Shown here piece after piece: positions 27,340 through 35,198 of a DNA stretch of 36,420 nt; the first letter of the stretch is position 1, and each line of letters begins with the position of its first letter. Below the pieces are notes generated by a model that searched no databases, was not told the DNA's origin, and saw only the letters and a list, made by a program, of their open reading frames with translations. This stretch comes from DSSM01 sp964484125. Lineage in GTDB: Bacteria; Bacteroidota; Ignavibacteria; Tepidaquicellales; Tepidaquicellaceae. The stretch lies in assembly GCA_964484125.1 (NCBI GenBank), contig CAZAEK010000019.1, positions 1 to 36,420 on the forward strand, written 5' to 3'. The position numbers were made by a program, and so were the translations under genes.

Positions 27340-28139
27340 GAAAAAATCTTCTGATTATATTTCTTGCATTATCTTCACTCGCAATTGCTGCGATGATGAG
27401 TTCCTGCAGTTCGATTAAAAAAATTATTAAACCCGCACCTGATACCACTGTTACATACGAAAAATATGACGGCAAAAATGCTCCGATAAAAAAACTTCGG
27501 AAAGGACTTCTTAAAACCGGGAAATATGAGTATAATGCAACTCTTGAACTTAAAGGCGAAATATATAATGTAAAGCTCTTCCGGGAAATTAAATTTCAGA
27601 AAGACTATATTATCCTAACCGAAGATATTCATACGGCTATAGGAAAATCCACTGACAGGTTTATGGTTGATACTGCGACACTGCTTCCTTTCAGCAGGGT
27701 TGCTTATGAAGGAATTGACGAGGTTTTGAAACTCGTCTTCTCCAAAAAAGCAGTCAGCGGTTACACTGTTGATGATATGGGACAAACAAACGTTAATGTC
27801 GATATTAAATCTCCGGTTTTTTCAGATGGGTTTAATCTTGAGCTTGCGATTACTTTAATGCCGCTTGATGAAGGATACCGCAATACCGTGAAATATTATG
27901 ACTTCAGACTCGATGATATCAGAACAGCTGAGATTGAAGTCCCTGCAATTGACGAAATTCAGTCTTTTTATGGCAACTTCAAATGCTACAGGGTTTTCGT
28001 ACACGACCCTGATTTAAATACTCTTGATATTTACTGGGTATCAACTGATGGTATTCCTAAAATTATTAAGGCAGAGACTGAAGTCCCTACCGACTTTGGC
28101 AAAAGGCGTAAAGCTTTCGAGCTTGTGAATATATATTAA
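27336..28139 (+). CDS. DUF3108-like lipoprotein
   Basis: 267 residues. A lipoprotein signal peptide ends in MMSSC (lipobox Cys24), so it is membrane-anchored, probably in the outer membrane or facing the periplasm. The body is beta-rich; GKYEYNATLELKGEIYNV and the end IYWVSTDGIPKIIKAE resemble DUF3108 proteins. No catalytic residues are visible. It is translationally coupled to the P-loop protein. A repeat cluster follows directly after the stop, and its hairpins could act as the transcript end. Confidence 0.75.
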   Translation: MRKNLLIIFLALSSLAIAAMMSSCSSIKKIIKPAPDTTVTYEKYDGKNAPIKKLRKGLLKTGKYEYNATLELKGEIYNVKLFREIKFQKDYIILTEDIHTAIGKSTDRFMVDTATLLPFSRVAYEGIDEVLKLVFSKKAVSGYTVDDMGQTNVNVDIKSPVFSDGFNLELAITLMPLDEGYRNTVKYYDFRLDDIRTAEIEVPAIDEIQSFYGNFKCYRVFVHDPDLNTLDIYWVSTDGIPKIIKAETEVPTDFGKRRKAFELVNIY

Positions 28140-28156
28140 CCGCTTGATAAATTTGG

Positions 28157-28196
28157 AACACAGAAAACACAGATTATACAGATTTTCACAGATTTC
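28157..28196. repeat. Second (half) copy of the CACAGAT dispersed repeat
   Basis: AACACAGAAAACACAGATT followed by ATACAGATTTTCACAGATTT matches one arm (reverse complement of 3227-3269) of the element at 3156-3269. It directly abuts the REP-like palindrome cluster. Confidence 0.6.
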
Positions 28197-28199
28197 TCT

Positions 28200-28420
28200 G
28201 CACCCCTTCGGGGTGCTATGTTTGTAGCAGAAGCCGGAATCCAAAATTTCTACAAACATTCAACTTCTACGAAGTTGAAAAATAATAAACGCCCTTTTCT
28301 ATAAACATTAAATCCCTACGGGATTCTTTCTGCACCCCTTCGGGGTGCTATGTTTGTAGAAAAATGTTTTCCCTTTCCCGACCCTGTAGGGGTCGTACGT
28401 TTGTAGCAGAGACCGGAATT
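28200..28420. repeat. Cluster of five REP-like palindromes in both orientations
   Basis: Five units each pair a short hairpin with TATGTTTGTAG or its complement. Forward: 28200-28227 (GCACCCC-TTC-GGGGTGC), 28332-28359 (same hairpin) and 28379-28406 (CGACCC-TGTAG-GGGTCG, tail TACGTTTGTAG). Inverted: 28250-28279 (stem TTCAACTTC/GAAGTTGAA) and 28299-28325 (stem AATCCC/GGGATT). Loops are mostly TTC or TAC. Two forward units share a further tail of the form CAGA-RR-CCGGAATYCAA. The GTAG next to each hairpin recalls REP sequences mobilised by RAYT transposases. The whole gap 28140-28449 otherwise holds no gene. Confidence 0.8.
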
Positions 28421-28449
28421 CAATATAAAAATAATTTGTTCATAAGAAT

Positions 28450-29394
28450 ATGAAACACACTTTAATTTTCTTAATAATAATCTTATTTTACGGCTGTTCA
28501 AAACAGCCACACGAAACGCTTATGAAAACAAACGAAAACCCAATATACAACGTACTCACCAATGCTGAAAAGCAGGTAATAATAAACAAAGGAACTGAAA
28601 TGCCTTTTACGGGCGAATACCACAACTTCAAAGGAAACGGGACTTTTATCTGCAGGCAATGCAATGCACCGTTATACAGAACTAAAGATAAATTTGACTC
28701 AGGTTGCGGATGGCCGAGCTTCGATGATGAAATTCCCGGAGCAGTAAAAAGAATTCCAGATCCGGACGGTATAAGAACAGAAATTATATGCAGTAACTGC
28801 GGCGGTCATCTCGGACATGTATTTGAAGGCGAAAGATTCACTGAAAAAAATATAAGACATTGTGTCAATTCTGTCTCAATCAAATTCATACCAGATACAT
28901 CTATCACAAAAGTCAGAAAAGCAGTATTTGCCGCCGGCTGCTTCTGGGGAGTTGAACATTTCTTTAAAAATGCACCCGGAGTAGTTGAGACTAATGTAGG
29001 TTACACAGGTGGTAAAACAGATAACCCCACTTATGAAGATGTATGCAGCGGAAGAACAGGGCATTTTGAAGCTATTGAAGTTTTGTTCGACCCTGACAAA
29101 ACAAACTTCAGGGAATTAGCAAAACTGTTTTTTGAAATCCATGACTTCACACAAACAAACGGACAGGGTCCTGATATAGGTGAGCAATATTTATCAAAGA
29201 TTTTTTATTTTGACAATGAACAAAAAAGTATTTCTGAGGAAATAATAAAAGAATTAACCAATAAAGGTTTTTCTGTTGCAACTGAAATTCTTCCTGCTTC
29301 AACTTTCTGGAAAGCGGAAGATTATCATCAGGATTATTATGCAAAAACAGGTAAAACTCCGTATTGCCATTTCAGAAAGAAAATATTCGACTGA
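28450..29394 (+). CDS. Exported bifunctional peptide methionine sulfoxide reductase (MsrB-MsrA fusion)
   Basis: 314 residues. A lipoprotein signal ends at Cys16 (LFYGC), so this repair enzyme works outside the cytoplasm. The MsrB domain comes first (about 35-150): zinc Cys68, Cys71, Cys114 and Cys117 (CRQC, CSNC), and catalytic Cys138 in RHCVNSVS, reducing Met-R-sulfoxide. The MsrA domain follows (about 155-305) with catalytic Cys164 in AAGCFWG and DYHQDYY near the end, reducing Met-S-sulfoxide. A late Cys in PYCHF may be resolving. Some bacteria use the opposite order, MsrA-MsrB. The start lies just after the repeat cluster and no Shine-Dalgarno is visible. Confidence 0.96.
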   Translation: MKHTLIFLIIILFYGCSKQPHETLMKTNENPIYNVLTNAEKQVIINKGTEMPFTGEYHNFKGNGTFICRQCNAPLYRTKDKFDSGCGWPSFDDEIPGAVKRIPDPDGIRTEIICSNCGGHLGHVFEGERFTEKNIRHCVNSVSIKFIPDTSITKVRKAVFAAGCFWGVEHFFKNAPGVVETNVGYTGGKTDNPTYEDVCSGRTGHFEAIEVLFDPDKTNFRELAKLFFEIHDFTQTNGQGPDIGEQYLSKIFYFDNEQKSISEEIIKELTNKGFSVATEILPASTFWKAEDYHQDYYAKTGKTPYCHFRKKIFD

Positions 29395-29397
29395 TTC

Positions 29398-30735
29398 TTA
29401 TAATATTTCATTCATTGTTTTAAATATTTTTTCTTCGTAATCAATATGTTCCGGTTTCATCATTACCGAGCGAAGCACTGTCATATTATCTGAATCAATC
29501 TGAGTGTTCGTGAAATCATAATTCATCAATCGGACAGGATAGCTCATCAAAGCAAGGAAAATATTTTCCTTTTCCATTGCATCGAAAATGTATTTTGACT
29601 TCGATGATATTTCCTTTACTGAATTTCCTTTCGGGAACCATGTTACAATATCAAGTTCCGGCTCTAAAAATACATTGTACTTTTCGCTTGATTTTAGTCT
29701 TTCGTAAAAACTAAGCGCTGCCATTCTGCATTTTTCGAGTTCTTTTGCAAATCTCCCCCCTTGTACCGGAGGAAATAGTTTATGCGTTGCCCAGAGTGCA
29801 ACCGCAGAAGCTCCGGCTCTTGAGCATTCAAGACTGATCTCACCGAGGTGTAAATCATCTGAAGTAAAGTATGTATATGGAGATTCGTGTTTGTAATATT
29901 TCCCAACTCCCGCATCTTTGAATATTACACAACCGCATCCGTATGGTTGCAATCCGTGTTTATGAGGGTCAATAACAATCGAATCAGCATGTTCAATGAA
30001 ATCATAATTCTCCTTAGTATCGTCTCTTAAGTTATCAACTAATTTAAAATATCCTCCGTATGCCGCATCTACGTGCACACGAAAACCGTATTTGAATTTA
30101 AAATTTATTATTTCCTTAAGTTCATCAACAGCTCCTGTTCCTGTGGCACCGAGCGTCGCAACAACTGCACCAACACTTCCGAGTTTTAACTGGTCTTCAA
30201 GATAATCAAGATCCATAACACCTTTTGTATTCGCAACAACTTTTTCGAAATTAAGCTTTAAAACAGAAGATATTCTCTGATGAGTATAATGCGCTGTTTC
30301 GGAAGCAAGTATTTTTTTCCCTTTCCCTGTTTCTCCGCATATCCATAGCGCCTCAAGATTTGCCATAGTACCTCCGCTTGTCAGATGACCAAGTGCTCCT
30401 TTCCAGCCGGTAATATTTTCCGCAATTTCAGATACAACTTCTTTCTCCATTGCAGAACTTGCCTTACCGCCGTCGAGCGCATGATTATTCGGATTAATCC
30501 ACATTGAAAGCATATAAGCCGCTCTCGCAACAGGATGAGGAGGTTTAAGCATTTGCCCTGCATATCCGGGATGGAAATACGGATAATTATCCTGCATTTT
30601 TTCCGCAACCTGCATTATAACAGGAAGTATCTCCTCATAGAAATTCTCTTCATTAATCTTTTCAATGTTTCCGAATCCCTCTTCCATTTTTGCAAGTGCA
30701 ATTTCAAGTACTTTTATTGAATCTTTTTCAAGCAT
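29398..30735 (-). CDS. Group II PLP-dependent amino acid decarboxylase
   Basis: 445 residues, cytoplasmic. Typical group II decarboxylase features: YFHPGYAGQMLKPPHP at the start, GHLTSGGTMANLEAL, the PLP-stacking HYTHQ, HVDAAYGGY with the PLP-binding Asp, and Lys259 in DPHKHGLQPYGCG, which forms the Schiff base. Substrate cannot be read from sequence: tyrosine, aspartate, glutamate and aromatic decarboxylases share these motifs. It is convergent with msrBA (3-base gap) and divergent from the small lipoprotein gene. A terminator-like hairpin lies in its 5' region. Product could be a polyamine, beta-alanine or an aromatic amine. Confidence 0.92.
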   Translation of the reverse strand: MLEKDSIKVLEIALAKMEEGFGNIEKINEENFYEEILPVIMQVAEKMQDNYPYFHPGYAGQMLKPPHPVARAAYMLSMWINPNNHALDGGKASSAMEKEVVSEIAENITGWKGALGHLTSGGTMANLEALWICGETGKGKKILASETAHYTHQRISSVLKLNFEKVVANTKGVMDLDYLEDQLKLGSVGAVVATLGATGTGAVDELKEIINFKFKYGFRVHVDAAYGGYFKLVDNLRDDTKENYDFIEHADSIVIDPHKHGLQPYGCGCVIFKDAGVGKYYKHESPYTYFTSDDLHLGEISLECSRAGASAVALWATHKLFPPVQGGRFAKELEKCRMAALSFYERLKSSEKYNVFLEPELDIVTWFPKGNSVKEISSKSKYIFDAMEKENIFLALMSYPVRLMNYDFTNTQIDSDNMTVLRSVMMKPEHIDYEEKIFKTMNEIL

Positions 30736-30767
30736 AAACTTAATATTTGTTATTCAGCAATATTAAA

Positions 30768-30799
30768 AAAAAAGCTGACCTTTTCAAGACAGCTTTTTT
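30768..30799. terminator. Terminator-like hairpin in a divergent intergenic region
   Basis: AAAAAAGCTG (30768-30777) and CAGCTTTTTT (30790-30799) form a perfect 10-bp stem around a 12-base loop, with A-run and T-run making it bidirectional. Its position between two divergent starts is unusual: it would lie in a leader, or end an unseen short RNA. Confidence 0.6.
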
Positions 30800-30870
30800 A
30801 CTTATTATTAACAAATTAGTGAGTTTCAAATAATCTTTTTATTATTTAATATTGTTAAAATATTAAGTAT

Positions 30871-31314
30871 ATGACAAATAAAATTTTATTCTCATTTGTT
30901 TTTATCTTCGTTTTTTCCTCACTGATTGTTTCGTGTAAATTAAACAGCGATAAGATTGAAATTCAGAGAAAAGATACAGTTCAGCAAAAAGAACCTGTGA
31001 AAGTATCAGAACCAAAGCCCACACCTCTCGAAGGTTCATGGATCTCTGCCGATGACGAAAAGTACCTCGTCCAGATAAAAGCAAATGAATGGACTGACTT
31101 TTATGTAGGAGAACGCCCTGAAATCTTTAAATTCTCTATAAGTGACTCCTGCGTTTCAAGTCCGAATGAAAAAACAAATAACTCCGGAAAATATATTACT
31201 GTTTTTGATAAAAAAGGAAACCGCTGTTATTATATAGTTAATATTGACCCGCTGAGTCTTGAATTGTCTTATGTAGGCAGAGGCAATACTTTGAAATTCA
31301 AAAAGAGAAAATAA
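30871..31314 (+). CDS. Small lipoprotein of unknown function
   Basis: 147 residues. Lipoprotein signal with lipobox LIVSC (Cys22), followed by a Lys/Glu/Pro-rich linker (about 25-52), then a compact beta-rich domain beginning LEGSWISADDEKYLVQI and ending YVGRGNTLKFKKRK. The domain looks like a lipocalin-type or DUF-type small barrel, but I recognise no family. The gene lies 62 bases before the GH92 mannosidase on the same strand and may or may not share its transcript. Confidence 0.75.
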   Translation: MTNKILFSFVFIFVFSSLIVSCKLNSDKIEIQRKDTVQQKEPVKVSEPKPTPLEGSWISADDEKYLVQIKANEWTDFYVGERPEIFKFSISDSCVSSPNEKTNNSGKYITVFDKKGNRCYYIVNIDPLSLELSYVGRGNTLKFKKRK

Positions 31315-31376
31315 TTATTGTTACATAAATACTAACCTGAATTTAATTTGACTAATCATATAAGTAAATTTGAATT

Positions 31377-34250
31377 ATGAACAGATTTCTTTTGCTTTTA
31401 TTCTTTCTGCCTGTTGCTGCTTTTTCACAATATTCACAATTAGTTAATCCATTCATTGGCACTGGTGCTCACGGACATACATATCCGGGCGCTACACTTC
31501 CTTTTGCAATGGTTCAGCTTAGCCCTGATACACGACTCGAAGGTTGGGACGGATGCTCCGGTTATCATTATTCCGATTCCGTTATATACGGCTTCAGTCA
31601 TACACACCTCAGCGGTACGGGCATTGCGGATTATTGTGATATTCTTTTTATGCCCTTTTATGGTCTTACAGAAAATGAGCAATACTTCTGCAAAGCAGGA
31701 TTTTCACATTCAGATGAATTTGCATCTCCGGGATTTTATAAGGTTAAACTTGATAACGGTATAGAAGTCGAGCTAACTTCTTCCCTCAGAGCCGGATACC
31801 ATAAATACAAATATCCGGACGGAAAAAATCATTCTGTTTATATTGATTTAAAACACCGCGATAAAGTTCTTGATGCAGAGATAAAAATAATATCTCCTAA
31901 TGCCGTTGCAGGTTTCAGACGTTCAAAATCATGGGCGGCTAATCAGATAGTTTATTTTTATGCGGAATTTTCAAAACCAATTATTAGCAGTAAATTCTAT
32001 CCTGAATATGATAATATTATTTCAACTTTGTATTTCGGTAATGATATCTCAAATGAGTTAACCGCTAAGGTTGGTATTTCGGCTGTAAGTATTGAAAATG
32101 CAAAACTCAATATGCAGACAGAAATTGGCTCAAAGACATTTCTGGATGTAAAACAGAATGCAGAAAATGTCTGGAATAACGCCTTATCTGTTATCGAGAT
32201 TAAAGGAAAATCAGAAGAGCAGAAAAAGATTTTTTACACAGCACTTTATCATACGCTTATAGTTCCGAACATTTACTCTGATGTTGACGGCTCATATCTC
32301 GGTAGAGATTTCAGGGTTCATAAATCCGGTTTCGATTACTACACTGTTTTTTCTCTCTGGGATACATACCGTGCAGCACATCCTCTTTACAATCTGATTT
32401 ATCCGGAAAAGAATGTTGATTTTATTCGCACTATGCTTAAACAATATGAGCAGGGAGGATTGCTTCCTGTGTGGGAACTTTCTTCAAATGAAACTTTCTG
32501 TATGATTGGCTATCACTCCGTACCCGTGATTGCTGATGCAATGCAGAAAGGGTTAAAAGGTTTCGATTATGAACTCGCTTTTAATGCAATGAAAAACAGT
32601 GCAAATCAAAACCACTTTGGAATAAAACAGTATTTAGAACGTGGATATATTTCAATGAAAGATGAACCGGAATCTGTTTCCAAAACTCTTGAATACGCCT
32701 ATGACGATTGGTGTATTGCAGCTACAGCGGCATTGCTCGAAAAGCAGAATGATTATACTGATTATATCAAACGCTCTCAGAGTTATAAAAATCTTTTCGA
32801 CCCGTCAACAGGATTTATGCGTGCAAGAATTAACGGGCAATGGTATTCTCCTTTCCACCCTGCCGATGTTAATTTCAATTATACAGAAGCTAACAGCTGG
32901 CAATACAGTTTTTATGTTCCGCACGATATAATCACATTAATGAAATATCATGGAGGACGTGAAAAATTTGAAGCTAAACTCGATTCTCTTTTCAACACAA
33001 GTTCAGAAACAAAAGGCAGAGAACAATCTGACATTACAGGATTAATTGGTCAATATGCTCATGGAAATGAACCAAGCCACCACATGGCATATCTTTATAA
33101 CTTCTGTGAAAAGCCCGAAAAAACACAATATTACGTCCGAAAAATTATGGATGAGTTTTATACAAACACTCCTGAGGGATTAATAGGAAATGAGGACTGC
33201 GGTCAGATGTCAGCGTGGTATGTTTTCAGTGCGATGGGTTTTTATCCGGTCAATCCTGCTTTGAATGAATATGTAATCGGCTCCCCTCTTTTTGATGAGG
33301 TGATTATTCATTTCCCGGAAAAAGATTTTAAAATCAGAGCAAATAATAACTCAAAAGAAAATATATATATTGAATCGGCTTCCCTGAACGGAAAAGATTA
33401 CAGGAAATCTTCAATTAATTTTTTCTCAATTAAAAACGGCGGAAGTATTGAATTTAATATGTCTTCAGATGCCGGTTCATATTTTGGCAAAGACGAATTT
33501 AACATTCCTTTTTCAGAAGTAACAGATTCGCTTATCACTCCTGTTCCGTTTGTAAAATCTGGTAGCAGAACGTTTTATGATTCCAATACATTCGAACCCG
33601 GCTGCCTCGAAGATTCAGTCCCTATAATTTATTATCCATATTTCAAAGAGATTGATAACGCTGTAAGAGGTTTTGAATATTCAGAGCCGGTTACATTTAA
33701 TCATTCAGGGGAAGTTAAATTTTTTGCTTCTTTCCGTAATCCAAGTAAATTTGAAGTTTTTGAGTTTACTAAAATCCCATACAAACGTTCGATTGAGATT
33801 AAATTCCCCTATTCAAAAAATTATACTGCCGGCGGAGATAATGCATTAATAGATTTCATCCGGGGCGGCTCTGATTTCAGAACCGGAGAATGGCAGGGTT
33901 ATCTTGGGGTTGACCTCGATGCAAAAATTGACCTCGGAGAAGTTAAGGAAATCAGATATGTTTCCATTGGTTTCACACAGCATATACCTTCATGGATATT
34001 CCTTCCGGTAAAAGTAATATTTGAGTATTCGTTGGACGGAATTACTTATACAAAACTCGGCGAAGATTCTTTTTCTGTTGACCCGCAGGAAACTCCATTT
34101 ATTATTCACGATTACTCCGTAAAACCGGACTCTCCCGTTAAGGCAAAATATATAAGAGTCTTTGCTGAAAATATCAAAACACTTCCGCTATGGCATCCGG
34201 GAGCCGGATATAAAGCATGGATTTTTGCAGATGAAATAACAATTGAATAA
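31377..34250 (+). CDS. Secreted GH92 family alpha-mannosidase with C-terminal carbohydrate-binding-like domain
   Basis: 957 residues. Signal peptide (about 1-18, ending AFSQ) then LVNPFIGTGAHGHTYPGA and PFAMVQLSPDT, the classic GH92 opening. The catalytic half holds FSLWDTYRAAHPLY, YHSVPVIADA, GNEPSHHMAYLYNF and NEDCGQMSAWYVFSAMGFYP, where Glu606 matches the family's general acid. These are exo-acting, Ca-dependent alpha-mannosidases for N-glycan or mannan side chains. Residues after about 720 form a beta-sandwich pair; the last 150 (IDLGEVKEIRYVSIGF, YIRVFAENI) look like an F5/8-type carbohydrate-binding domain. The transporter gene starts 2 bases after the stop. Confidence 0.95.
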   Translation: MNRFLLLLFFLPVAAFSQYSQLVNPFIGTGAHGHTYPGATLPFAMVQLSPDTRLEGWDGCSGYHYSDSVIYGFSHTHLSGTGIADYCDILFMPFYGLTENEQYFCKAGFSHSDEFASPGFYKVKLDNGIEVELTSSLRAGYHKYKYPDGKNHSVYIDLKHRDKVLDAEIKIISPNAVAGFRRSKSWAANQIVYFYAEFSKPIISSKFYPEYDNIISTLYFGNDISNELTAKVGISAVSIENAKLNMQTEIGSKTFLDVKQNAENVWNNALSVIEIKGKSEEQKKIFYTALYHTLIVPNIYSDVDGSYLGRDFRVHKSGFDYYTVFSLWDTYRAAHPLYNLIYPEKNVDFIRTMLKQYEQGGLLPVWELSSNETFCMIGYHSVPVIADAMQKGLKGFDYELAFNAMKNSANQNHFGIKQYLERGYISMKDEPESVSKTLEYAYDDWCIAATAALLEKQNDYTDYIKRSQSYKNLFDPSTGFMRARINGQWYSPFHPADVNFNYTEANSWQYSFYVPHDIITLMKYHGGREKFEAKLDSLFNTSSETKGREQSDITGLIGQYAHGNEPSHHMAYLYNFCEKPEKTQYYVRKIMDEFYTNTPEGLIGNEDCGQMSAWYVFSAMGFYPVNPALNEYVIGSPLFDEVIIHFPEKDFKIRANNNSKENIYIESASLNGKDYRKSSINFFSIKNGGSIEFNMSSDAGSYFGKDEFNIPFSEVTDSLITPVPFVKSGSRTFYDSNTFEPGCLEDSVPIIYYPYFKEIDNAVRGFEYSEPVTFNHSGEVKFFASFRNPSKFEVFEFTKIPYKRSIEIKFPYSKNYTAGGDNALIDFIRGGSDFRTGEWQGYLGVDLDAKIDLGEVKEIRYVSIGFTQHIPSWIFLPVKVIFEYSLDGITYTKLGEDSFSVDPQETPFIIHDYSVKPDSPVKAKYIRVFAENIKTLPLWHPGAGYKAWIFADEITIE

Positions 34251-34252
34251 TA

Positions 34253-35134
34253 ATGGTTTTAGATAAAAGTAAAAAATCGGATTTATTGCTTTTACTTGCC
34301 GCCGCTATCTGGGGTTTTGCATTCGTCGCTCAGAAAGTCGGAATGGATTACGTCGGACCATTTACCTATAACGGAGTCAGGTTTGCACTCGGTGCTCTTG
34401 TATTAATTCCTTTTATCGCTCTTAAAAAATCTCCAGTGAATATTCCTCACCCGGATGAAAAAAAGTATTTATACAAAGGAGGTTTAATAGCAGGAATTCT
34501 TCTGTTTACGGGAGTCTCTTCACAACAGATTGGTTTAATATATACCACAGCCGGTAATGCCGGTTTTATCACAGGTCTCTATGTTGTGTTTGTCCCTATA
34601 GCAGGATTATTTCTCGGGCATAAAACAAACCGACTGATTTGGACAGGTGTATTGCTTGCCGGCGTTGGACTTTATTTCCTTAGCGTTACCGCAGATTTTC
34701 AGATTAACAAAGGTGACTTATTTGTTTTTATTTGCGCTATAGCATGGACTTTCCATGTTCTTGTCATTGCAAAATACTCTCCTCTTGTTAATACTCTTAA
34801 ACTTGCTTTTATTCAGTTTTTTGTTTGCTCTGTTTTGTGCATGTCTTTTGCTTTTATTTTCGATGATGTTACTTTGAAAGGGATAATTGATGCCGCATTG
34901 CCAATTGCATACGGAGGTTTTCTTTCTGTAGGAATTGCTTATACACTTCAGGTCTTTGTTCAGAAAAACGCACATCCGACAGCGGCGGCAATAATACTTT
35001 CTCTTGAATCCGTTTTTGCCGCAATCGGCGGCTGGTTTTTACTCAGTGAACCGGCAACATTAAGGGGTATTTTCGGTGCAGTTCTTATGTTTGCAGGTAT
35101 GGTTCTTGCACAGATTAACCCGCGTAAATACTGA
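34253..35134 (+). CDS. EamA/DMT superfamily transporter
   Basis: 293 residues with about ten TM helices in two EamA repeats (about 8-140 and 150-290). Recognisable are the first-helix AAAIWGFAFVAQKVGM, GNAGFITGLYVVFVPI at the end of repeat one, and ILSLESVFAAIGGWFLLSE in repeat two. This inner-membrane family exports or imports small metabolites and amino acids; the substrate is not readable. It is nearly contiguous with the mannosidase gene and is likely cotranscribed. Confidence 0.92.
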   Translation: MVLDKSKKSDLLLLLAAAIWGFAFVAQKVGMDYVGPFTYNGVRFALGALVLIPFIALKKSPVNIPHPDEKKYLYKGGLIAGILLFTGVSSQQIGLIYTTAGNAGFITGLYVVFVPIAGLFLGHKTNRLIWTGVLLAGVGLYFLSVTADFQINKGDLFVFICAIAWTFHVLVIAKYSPLVNTLKLAFIQFFVCSVLCMSFAFIFDDVTLKGIIDAALPIAYGGFLSVGIAYTLQVFVQKNAHPTAAAIILSLESVFAAIGGWFLLSEPATLRGIFGAVLMFAGMVLAQINPRKY

Positions 35135-35180
35135 ACTTTTTTTAAAGAAATTCAGTTAAAAAATATAGTTAACTTAATTA

Positions 35181-35187
35181 AAAGGAG
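35181..35187 (+). promoter_or_regulatory. Shine-Dalgarno AAAGGAG for the BNR-repeat gene
   Basis: AAAGGAG lies 11 bases before ATG 35199. It supports that ATG as the true start of a signal peptide even though the frame closes soon after. Confidence 0.7.
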
Positions 35188-35198
35188 ATTAATCAAAA

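Noticed and set aside
28200..28420. CRISPR array
   Set aside because: Units alternate in orientation, stems differ, spacing is irregular and there is no cas gene.
31365..31376. TAAATTTG before the GH92 gene as a promoter
   Set aside because: The -7 match is exact but there is no TTG at 19-21 bases, and it lies only 4 bases before the ATG.
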